This document shows, in pieces, positions 1 to 5,021 of a stretch of 5,021 nucleotides of DNA (position 1 is its first letter; every line of letters starts with the position of its first letter). The stretch is from Caldisericaceae bacterium. Lineage in GTDB: Bacteria; Caldisericota; Caldisericia; Caldisericales; Caldisericaceae. Both the position numbers and the translations under genes were made by a program. Location: contig JAGHAO010000126.1 of the NCBI GenBank assembly GCA_021161495.1, forward strand, positions 1-5,021, given 5' to 3'. The notes beneath the pieces were generated by a model, which saw only the letters and a program-made list of their open reading frames with translations, had not been told where the DNA came from and did no database searches.

Positions 1-585
1 ACTATAGCAGAGGCTAAGAAATGGTTAAGAAAATATGAAAGCCTTAATCGGATACAACATTCCGAACGAGTTGTCGAAACAGCGCTTTCGCTGTACAAAG
101 TATGGGGCGGAAACAAAGATGTTTTACTCTACGCCGGCTTTTTGCATGATGTTGCAAGGGATTTGCCTTTTCCGGAGCTTTTTAGGATTGCGGAAGAAAA
201 CGGTTATATACCGGATAAAATTGAAGCGAAAAATCCCGTATTGCTGCATGCACCGGTAGGCGCTATCTTAGTGAGGAACGAACTTGGTATAAAAGATGTA
301 AATATACTAAACTGCATTAAATATCACACTACTGGAAGAAAAGGGATAACTCTTAATGAGGCGCTAATTTATCTTGCCGATTTCATAGAACCGGGGCGCA
401 ACTTTAGCGACGCATCTTATGTTAGAAATATTGCATTTAAGAATTTGAAAGAAGCTTTGCTGGAAGAAACTCGCTTAAATGTAGATTATTTGATGAAAGC
501 AAAGAAACCGGTTCATCCCCGAACAATAGAAATGTTTAACTTTCTTCTCGAAAAACAATTGACTAAAAGAGAAATTAAAATATAA
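1..585 (+). CDS. yqeK: YqeK-like HD-domain phosphohydrolase, probable symmetrical Ap4A hydrolase (5' end cut by window)
   Basis: The frame is open from the first base, giving 194 residues and a TAA stop. Numbering from the window edge, the expected HD-superfamily metal ligands are all visible: H20 (in QHSERV), the H49-D50 doublet (LHDVARD), H83 (LLHAPVGA), H109 (YHTTGR) and D127 (YLADFIEPGR). HAPVGA, YHTTGR and ADFIEP are hallmarks of the YqeK family, a cytoplasmic metal-dependent group whose characterised members split diadenosine tetraphosphate into two ADP. The Bacillus protein is about 186 residues with its first ligand His near position 21, so only the start codon and perhaps a few residues should be missing. 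A longer N-terminal extension or a fusion to an upstream NadD cannot be excluded. In many bacteria yqeK lies between nadD and rsfS. Here tRNA genes follow directly, so rsfS is not the next gene. No truncation or frameshift is seen inside the visible part. Family assignment is strong; the exact substrate is inferred from homologues. Confidence 0.92.
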   Translation, partial: TIAEAKKWLRKYESLNRIQHSERVVETALSLYKVWGGNKDVLLYAGFLHDVARDLPFPELFRIAEENGYIPDKIEAKNPVLLHAPVGAILVRNELGIKDVNILNCIKYHTTGRKGITLNEALIYLADFIEPGRNFSDASYVRNIAFKNLKEALLEETRLNVDYLMKAKKPVHPRTIEMFNFLLEKQLTKREIKI

Positions 586-586
586 T
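559..586 (+). promoter_or_regulatory. Sigma-70-type promoter for the tRNA cluster
   Basis: TTGACT (559-564) and a perfect TATAAT (581-586) are separated by 16 bp. The promoter lies in the last codons of yqeK, and the TAA stop (583-585) is part of the -10 box. Transcription would begin near 592-595, only a few bases before the mature 5' end of tRNA-Gly at 597, so the 5' leader removed by RNase P would be very short. The position just before a stable-RNA cluster and the near-consensus hexamers support the call. The start site itself is inferred. Confidence 0.75.
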
Positions 587-596
587 GTTAAGGCAG

Positions 597-671
597 GCGG
601 GAGTAGCTCAGGGGTAGAGCGCTGGCTTCCCAAGCCAGTTGTCGCGGGTTCGAATCCCGTCTTCCGCTCCA
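597..671 (+). tRNA. tRNA-Gly, anticodon CCC
   Basis: A full cloverleaf folds. The 7-bp acceptor GCGGGAG pairs with CTTCCGC (one G-U). The D stem is GCTC/GAGC, the anticodon stem CTGGC/GCCAG has loop TTCCCAA, and the T stem GCGGG/CCCGT has loop TTCGAAT. The anticodon CCC is at 629-631 and reads GGG codons. The discriminator is U (668), as expected for bacterial tRNA-Gly, and CCA is encoded at 669-671. It is the first gene of a three-tRNA cluster. A tRNA-Gly with GCC or UCC, needed for the other glycine codons, must lie elsewhere. Confidence 0.97.
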
Positions 672-679
672 GTATCAGG

Positions 680-753
680 GGCGCCGTCGCCAAGAGGTAA
701 GGCAAGGGTCTGCAAAACCCTCATCGTCGGTTCGAGTCCGACCGGTGCCTCCA
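680..753 (+). tRNA. tRNA-Cys, anticodon GCA
   Basis: The acceptor stem GGCGCCG pairs with CGGTGCC (one G-U). The D stem is GCC/GGC. The anticodon stem AGGGT/ACCCT encloses loop CTGCAAA, with anticodon GCA at 712-714. The T stem GTCGG/CCGAC has loop TTCGAGT. The discriminator is U (750), the main identity base for cysteinyl-tRNA synthetase, followed by encoded CCA. It begins 8 bp after tRNA-Gly and belongs to the same transcript. A run of seven T (755-761) follows directly but has no adjacent terminator hairpin. Confidence 0.97.
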
Positions 754-761
754 ATTTTTTT

Positions 762-848
762 GCCGGGGTGGCGGAACTGGCAGACGCACGGGACTTAAAA
801 TCCCGCGATGGCGACATCGTACCGGTTCGATTCCGGTCCCCGGCACCA
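762..848 (+). tRNA. tRNA-Leu, anticodon UAA
   Basis: This is a class II tRNA with a long variable arm. The acceptor stem GCCGGGG pairs perfectly with CCCCGGC. The anticodon stem CGGGA/TCCCG encloses loop CTTAAAA, with anticodon TAA at 796-798, reading UUA (and UUG by wobble). The variable arm forms a hairpin CGATG-GCGA-CATCG (806-819). The T stem ACCGG/CCGGT has loop TTCGATT. The discriminator is A845, the key identity base for leucyl-tRNA synthetase, followed by encoded CCA. It starts 8 bp after tRNA-Cys and is the last tRNA of the cluster. Confidence 0.97.
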
Positions 849-916
849 CCTTACGCAATTTCACAAAAACCACGTTAAATTATCATTTATAAGATCTGTA
901 AATAAGTTATCAACGG
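849..916 (+). other. Intergenic AT-rich spacer upstream of the clpC promoter, no gene
   Basis: No open frame or RNA gene is visible between the tRNA-Leu CCA and the clpC promoter. There is no GC-rich hairpin followed by a T run, so no intrinsic terminator closes the tRNA cluster. The only foldable element is a weak AT-rich 7-bp inverted repeat (885-891 with 897-903, loop of 5) around an AGATCT palindrome. It is unlikely to stop transcription. Confidence 0.6.
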
Positions 917-920
917 TTGA
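910..920. repeat. Short palindrome TCAAC-G-GTTGA over the clpC -35 box
   Basis: Two perfect 5-bp half-sites flank a single G. The right half shares four bases with the -35 hexamer TTGACG. This is the geometry expected of a repressor site, but it is short, and chance occurrence is quite possible. It does not match the CIRCE or CtsR consensus as I know them. Confidence 0.3.
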
Positions 921-945
921 CGCAATACACATTATCTTGTAAAAT
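917..945 (+). promoter_or_regulatory. Sigma-70-type promoter for clpC-lepA
   Basis: TTGACG (917-922) and TAAAAT (940-945) are separated by the optimal 17 bp, ending 21 bp before the clpC start codon. Each hexamer has a single departure from consensus. The expected transcription start is near 951-953, leaving a leader of about 15 nt that begins at or next to the Shine-Dalgarno sequence. A short palindrome overlaps the -35 box. No CIRCE element (HrcA) or convincing CtsR heptad repeat is visible, so heat-shock control of the Bacillus type is not supported here. Confidence 0.65.
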
Positions 946-952
946 ATAACAT

Positions 953-958
953 AAGGAG
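953..958 (+). promoter_or_regulatory. Ribosome binding site of clpC
   Basis: AAGGAG is a strong Shine-Dalgarno match, 8 nt before the ATG at 967. It fixes the clpC start, which also agrees with the conserved N-terminus of ClpC proteins (LTERAQKA close to the initiator Met). Confidence 0.85.
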
Positions 959-966
959 ATGATAAT

Positions 967-3423
967 ATGAATTGGAATAATTTAACCGAGAGAGCCCAAA
1001 AAGCTATCTGGCTTGCAGAGGAAGAGGCTCGTTTTTTAAATAATGATTATCTTGGAACGGAGCATATCCTTCTTGGTTTGATAAAACTCAACGAAGGTTT
1101 GGCATACAACGCCCTGATCGGTGCTGGTATTGATACGAACGAGGTTCTTTCAAAGATAGAAAGTATATTGCGCGAATCGGCTCCTGCCAACCATAGCGGT
1201 GGTTCTTCTTCGGACGTTATTCTAACTCCGCGTGCAAAGAGAGTGCTTGAAATGGCCGAAAGGGAAGCAAACAATCTCGGTGATACGTATGTTAGCACGG
1301 AACACATACTGCTTGCAATTATCCATGAAGGTGGCGGGATTGCCGTAAAGATTCTTCAAGATATGGGTGTGGATCTGTCTTTCCTTGAAGAAACGATTTA
1401 TTCTATACTCGGCGAAATAAGAAAAACCGAAAAGCGGCCTAAAAAAATAAATAACTCAAAAACGCCCACGCTTGATCAGTATAGTAGGGATTTAACTCTT
1501 CTCGCTGCAAATGGCAAGTTGGATCCGGTAATCGGTAGGGAAAAAGAAATGGAAAGAATAATAGAAATTCTTATGAGGCGTAAGAAAAATAACCCTGCGA
1601 TAGTGGGAGATCCGGGAGTAGGGAAAACTGCGATTGTGGAAGGACTTGCTCAGAAAATTGCAGACGGTGATGTTCCGGAACTTCTTGCAAATAAGAGACT
1701 TGTTGCGCTCGATCTTTCTTCGGTTATTGCTGGCACGAAGTACAGAGGCGAATTTGAGGAGAGGATGAAAAGGATACTCAAAGAAGTATCAAAGTCAAAA
1801 AAAGATGTTATTCTCTTTATAGACGAACTCCATACAATTGTAGGAGCCGGCGCTGCCGAGGGCGCCATAGATGCATCTAATATTCTCAAACCGCCCCTTG
1901 CAAGAGGCGAAATTCAAGTGATCGGTGCAACTACCCTTAAAGAGTACCGCAGGTACATTGAAAAGGACGCAGCCCTTGAAAGAAGGTTTCAACCGATTTT
2001 TGTAAATGAACCCACGGTTGAGGAGAGTATCCGTATCTTAAAAGGGCTTAGGGAACGCTATGAATCTTTTCACAACGTAAAAATTACCGATGACGCCATT
2101 GAATCGGCCGTTAAATTATCCGTAAAATACATTAATGATAGGTTTTTACCGGATAAAGCAATTGATGTTGTTGACGAAGCGGCAGCCAGGCTAAGGCTTC
2201 AGCTTTCTAAAAGTTCCGAAATAAAAGCAATAGAAAAAGAATTAAAGCAAATAAGAGAGGCAAAATTCGCGGCGATAAGAGAAAGAGAATTGCTTGAAGT
2301 GGATGATTTAAGAATTAGGGAGAAAGAACTGCTTTCGAAATTAAGAGAACTTATAAAAGAAGCTGCCGATAAAGAAAATGTCCCGGAACTTACGGAGGAT
2401 GATATCAGGAAGATTATTTCAATGTGGACGAATATTCCGGTGGAAAAACTTTTGACTGACGAAAAGAAAAGATTAGTACATATGGAAGAGATGCTTCATA
2501 AACGGATCGTGGGGCAGGATTCCGCGGTAAAAGCGGTATCCAATGCGATAAGGCGTGCGCGTGCAGGTTTAAAAAATCCGAACAGGCCTATCGGAGCGTT
2601 TCTGTTTTTGGGTCCTACGGGTGTTGGAAAAACGGAACTTGCAAAAGCACTTGCGGAATTTTTGTTCGGGAACGAAAATGCTTTGATAAGGTTTGATATG
2701 TCCGAATATATGGAGAAATTTGCCGTTTCTCGGTTGATAGGCTCTCCTCCGGGATACGTCGGATACGAAGAAGGTGGGCAACTCACGGAAGCGGTGAGAA
2801 GAAAACCGTATTCCGTAGTGCTTTTTGACGAAATAGAGAAGGCGCATCCCGATATATTTGATATTCTTCTGCAAATAATGGACGAAGGTCGTGCCACCGA
2901 TTCCCAAGGGCATACCGTCGACTTTAAAAATACCGTGATAATACTTACGTCTAATTTCGGTACGGCGAAACTGAAAGAAAAATCTATGGGATTTGATGTA
3001 AACAATGCTGAGGTTTCCTTCGAAGATAAAAAGAAAAAATTGTTGGGATCCCTGAAAAATATTTTTAAACCCGAATTTTTGAACAGGCTTGATGATATTA
3101 TCGTATTCTATCCGTTAAAATTTGAGGAAATAGAAAAGATAGTGGATATTCTTATGAAGAGAGTTGAGAAAAATCTTTCTGAAAGTAATATCAGGATTGT
3201 TTTGTCCAAAGAAGCAAGGAAACTAATTGCAAAAAACGGGTATAATCCCGAGTACGGAGCACGTCCGCTTCAGAGATATATTGAAAGAGAAATTGAAAAT
3301 ACCATTGCAATGAAAATTTTGAAAGGAGAATTCGAGAGCGGGGATACCGTATACGTGGGTGTGAACAATAAAAACGAACTTACTTTTAATAGGAGAAGGA
3401 TAAAAGTTGGCACAACGCGATAA
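967..3423 (+). CDS. clpC: ClpC-type AAA+ unfoldase, ATPase subunit of the Clp protease
   Basis: A complete 818-residue protein, the usual ClpC length. ClpC hexamers unfold proteins with ATP and feed them to ClpP in the cytoplasm. The N-domain has two Clp_N repeats (about 6-70 and 82-146). Both carry a TEH motif with the glutamates E32 and E112, matching the phosphoarginine-binding residues of Bacillus ClpC. AAA module D1 has Walker A GDPGVGKT (214-221), pore loop KYRG (258-261), Walker B ending D286-E287 and arginine fingers R339/R340. A short helical middle domain (about 417-468) stands where ClpC has its UVR motif; it is much shorter than in ClpB. Module D2 has Walker A GPTGVGKT (549-556), pore loop GYVGY (596-600), Walker B D621-E622, arginine finger R707 and sensor-2 GAR (764-766). 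A ClpP-docking loop with MGF (674-676) separates it from ClpB. No frameshift or missing catalytic residue is seen. The neighbours mcsA, mcsB and ctsR, which precede clpC in many Firmicutes, are absent here. Confidence 0.95.
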   Translation: MNWNNLTERAQKAIWLAEEEARFLNNDYLGTEHILLGLIKLNEGLAYNALIGAGIDTNEVLSKIESILRESAPANHSGGSSSDVILTPRAKRVLEMAEREANNLGDTYVSTEHILLAIIHEGGGIAVKILQDMGVDLSFLEETIYSILGEIRKTEKRPKKINNSKTPTLDQYSRDLTLLAANGKLDPVIGREKEMERIIEILMRRKKNNPAIVGDPGVGKTAIVEGLAQKIADGDVPELLANKRLVALDLSSVIAGTKYRGEFEERMKRILKEVSKSKKDVILFIDELHTIVGAGAAEGAIDASNILKPPLARGEIQVIGATTLKEYRRYIEKDAALERRFQPIFVNEPTVEESIRILKGLRERYESFHNVKITDDAIESAVKLSVKYINDRFLPDKAIDVVDEAAARLRLQLSKSSEIKAIEKELKQIREAKFAAIRERELLEVDDLRIREKELLSKLRELIKEAADKENVPELTEDDIRKIISMWTNIPVEKLLTDEKKRLVHMEEMLHKRIVGQDSAVKAVSNAIRRARAGLKNPNRPIGAFLFLGPTGVGKTELAKALAEFLFGNENALIRFDMSEYMEKFAVSRLIGSPPGYVGYEEGGQLTEAVRRKPYSVVLFDEIEKAHPDIFDILLQIMDEGRATDSQGHTVDFKNTVIILTSNFGTAKLKEKSMGFDVNNAEVSFEDKKKKLLGSLKNIFKPEFLNRLDDIIVFYPLKFEEIEKIVDILMKRVEKNLSESNIRIVLSKEARKLIAKNGYNPEYGARPLQRYIEREIENTIAMKILKGEFESGDTVYVGVNNKNELTFNRRRIKVGTTR
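3391..3400 (+). promoter_or_regulatory. Ribosome binding site of lepA inside the clpC 3' end
   Basis: The purine run AGGAGAAGGA lies within the last codons of clpC. Its AAGGA part (3396-3400) ends 6 nt before the TTG at 3407, a good Shine-Dalgarno spacing. With an in-frame TAA at 3401-3403, it decides the TTG as the lepA start. Confidence 0.75.
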
Positions 3424-5021
3424 TGTCAGAAATTTTTCGATAATTGCACATATTGATCACGGGAAATCCACCCTTGCCGATAGGTTGTTAGAGAAGGCGG
3501 GGCTTATAAACGAGCGTAAAAAGGAAGACCAAGTGTTGGATAGTATGGATCTTGAAAGGGAGAGAGGGATTACAATTCGCGCTCATCCCGTGAGATTAAA
3601 TATAAATGTGGACGGTAAGGATTATATTTTTAATATTATTGATACTCCGGGGCATGTGGATTTCAGTTATGAAGTATCAAGAAGTTTAAAGTCCTGCGAG
3701 GGCGCTGTTCTGCTTGTCGATGCGACACAGGGAGTCGAGGCTCAAACTATTGCCAATACGTATCTCGCATTGGAGAATGATTTGGAAATTATTCCCGTAA
3801 TAAACAAAATCGATGTTAACGGAGCGGACATAGAGGGAACGGCGGAAGAAATAGAGGAAATTTTGGGGATCCCGCAAGAAGACATTCTGAAAATAAGTGC
3901 GAAATTGGGGGTGGGTGTAGACGACTTAATAAGGAAAATAATCGAAAAGATTCCTCCCCCAAAAGGAAGAAATGACCTTCCGCTCAAAGCGCTTGTGTTC
4001 GATTCGCATTTTGATACTTATAAGGGTGTGGTTGTTTACGTTCGCGTTTTTGACGGAGAAATCAAACCGGGTATGAAAATCAGATTTATGTCTACGGGAA
4101 AAGAGTTTGAAGTGGAGGAAACGGGGGTTTTCAGGTTAAAAATGGAGAAATCCGAAAAACTCGTTGCAGGAGACGTGGGTTATTTTACCGCTGTTATAAG
4201 GGATCCGCTTGATGTGAGAACAGGCGATACGGTCACATCCGCAGAAAATCCTGCCGAATTTCCTGTTTCGGGTTTCAGAGAAAACATTCCGATGGTATTT
4301 GCCGGCATTTATCCTTTGAATACAAACGAGTTCGAGGCGTTAAAAAAGTCCATTGAAAAACTTCACCTCAACGATCCTGCTTTTACGTATGAGCCGGAGA
4401 ATTCCCAAGCTTTGGGTTTCGGTTTTAGATGCGGATTTTCCGGGCTTTTGCATTTGGAAATTACCATTGCCCGTCTCAAGAGAGAATTCGGTCAGGATAT
4501 TATTGCAACGGTTCCTAACGTAGAATACGAAATAGTAATGAGGAACGGCGAAGTCATAAAAATAGATAATCCTGGAAAATTTCCTGACCCTTCCAAAATT
4601 GAAGAAATCAGGGAGCCAATCGTCGAGGCTTCGATAATGACGCCTCCCGATTATATCGGAAATGTTATGGAACTTTTGAATGACCGAAGAGCCAAATTCA
4701 AAGATATGGCATACCCCGAATCCAAGAGAACAATTCTTCGTTATGAAGTGCCTCTTCAGGAAATCGTTACGGATTTTTTTGACAAACTTAAATCTATTAC
4801 GCGTGGTTACGGCACATTAGACTATGAATTTAAGGGATTTGAAAAGGCAGATATTGTTAAAGTAGATATTCTCGTCAATAAAAAGCCGATCGACGCACTC
4901 TCTTTTATGGCACACAAAGATAAAGCGGTATATATGGCAAGGAATCTGCTTCAAAGGATGAGAAAAGTTATTCCACGCCAGATGTTTGAAGTGAAACTTC
5001 AGGCTGCGATAGGAAGTAAAA
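3407..5021 (+). CDS. lepA: Elongation factor 4 (LepA), ribosomal back-translocase GTPase (3' end cut by window)
   Basis: 538 codons are visible of about 600 usual for LepA, open to the window edge. EF4 is a translational GTPase of the EF-G family that acts on the ribosome, proposed to back-translocate tRNAs or help 30S assembly, and matters most under ionic or cold stress. G motifs: G1 AHIDHGKST (14-22), switch I ERERGITI (50-57), G3 DTPGH (79-83, with the catalytic His83), G4 NKID (133-136) and G5 SAK (164-166). Domain II follows from about 192, then the LepA signature GFGFRCGF with FRCGF at 340-344, an EF-G-like domain V, and the start of the LepA-specific C-terminal domain (IPRQMFEV, then AAIGSK at the edge). 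Roughly 60 C-terminal residues lie outside. The TTG start is the only plausible one: an in-frame TAA sits two codons upstream, and no ATG or GTG lies between TTG and the G1 motif. The gene overlaps clpC by 17 nt. Confidence 0.95.
   Translation, partial: MAQRDNVRNFSIIAHIDHGKSTLADRLLEKAGLINERKKEDQVLDSMDLERERGITIRAHPVRLNINVDGKDYIFNIIDTPGHVDFSYEVSRSLKSCEGAVLLVDATQGVEAQTIANTYLALENDLEIIPVINKIDVNGADIEGTAEEIEEILGIPQEDILKISAKLGVGVDDLIRKIIEKIPPPKGRNDLPLKALVFDSHFDTYKGVVVYVRVFDGEIKPGMKIRFMSTGKEFEVEETGVFRLKMEKSEKLVAGDVGYFTAVIRDPLDVRTGDTVTSAENPAEFPVSGFRENIPMVFAGIYPLNTNEFEALKKSIEKLHLNDPAFTYEPENSQALGFGFRCGFSGLLHLEITIARLKREFGQDIIATVPNVEYEIVMRNGEVIKIDNPGKFPDPSKIEEIREPIVEASIMTPPDYIGNVMELLNDRRAKFKDMAYPESKRTILRYEVPLQEIVTDFFDKLKSITRGYGTLDYEFKGFEKADIVKVDILVNKKPIDALSFMAHKDKAVYMARNLLQRMRKVIPRQMFEVKLQAAIGSK

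Noticed and set aside
35..259. Forward 74-codon open frame overlapping yqeK
   Set aside because: It is out of frame with the YqeK reading, whose metal-ligand motifs are all present. It shows no family features and no ribosome binding site, so it is a shadow.
475..878. Open frames on both strands across the tRNA cluster
   Set aside because: They are translations of tRNA sequence. Phrases resembling 'GFEPATTGL' and 'VAELADARD' are typical of spurious proteins annotated over tRNA genes.
885..903. Inverted repeat as a terminator of the tRNA cluster
   Set aside because: The stem is almost all A-T with one G-T pair and no T run follows. It is too weak for an intrinsic terminator.
907..916. TTATCAACG as a DnaA box
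   Set aside because: It departs from the TTATNCACA consensus, stands alone and has no origin context.
906..945. CtsR or CIRCE (HrcA) site upstream of clpC
   Set aside because: No tandem GGTCAAA-type heptads and no TTAGCACTC inverted repeat are present. The only palindrome differs from both.
2496..3005. 169-codon open frame on the minus strand inside clpC, and other antisense frames
   Set aside because: It is antisense to the highly conserved D2 module of ClpC. The frame stays open because of the coding bias of the real gene, and no promoter or ribosome binding site is evident.
3423..3443. ATG at 3423 as an alternative lepA start
   Set aside because: It is in a different frame and meets a stop after six codons. 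The frame with the GTPase motifs needs the TTG at 3407.
1..5021. CRISPR array, insertion sequence, integrase or attachment site at the tRNA genes
   Set aside because: No regularly spaced repeats, transposase motifs or terminal inverted repeats are seen, and no duplicated tRNA 3' end is found in the window. The tRNA genes are intact and flanked by core genes.

Overview
The window is a chromosomal housekeeping segment from a bacterium. GC content looks low to moderate, roughly 40 percent by eye. Arginine is often encoded by AGA/AGG and isoleucine by ATA, and strong purine-rich Shine-Dalgarno sequences precede the genes. A ClpC-type unfoldase together with a YqeK-type HD phosphohydrolase fits Firmicutes, Thermotogae-like or other deep-branching, possibly thermophilic lineages. 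The sequence alone does not name the organism. All genes are on the + strand.

Layout: (1) Bases 1-585 hold nearly all of a yqeK-like gene, which enters from the left edge. (2) A consensus-like sigma-70 promoter (TTGACT, 16 bp, TATAAT) overlaps the end of yqeK, and its -10 box contains the yqeK stop codon. It drives three closely spaced tRNA genes with encoded CCA ends: Gly(CCC), Cys(GCA) and Leu(UAA). (3) A 118-bp gap (849-966) has no recognisable terminator but carries a second good promoter (TTGACG, 17 bp, TAAAAT). (4) A complete 818-codon clpC follows. (5) The gene for elongation factor 4 (lepA) starts at a TTG inside the last codons of clpC and runs off the right edge, lacking about 60 residues.

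The parts make sense together as information-processing and stress functions. The tRNA operon supplies translation. ClpC is the unfoldase partner of the ClpP protease, and LepA is a ribosomal GTPase active under stress. Because the two genes overlap by 17 nt, with the lepA ribosome-binding site inside clpC, they are probably one transcript and translationally coupled. YqeK-family proteins cleave Ap4A, a stress-associated dinucleotide, but here yqeK looks like the last gene of a separate upstream operon.

I do not see a clearly new biological system. The points most worth a second look are the promoter hidden in the yqeK stop codon, the clpC-lepA overlap, a degenerate UVR (middle-domain) motif in ClpC, and a small palindrome over the clpC -35 box.
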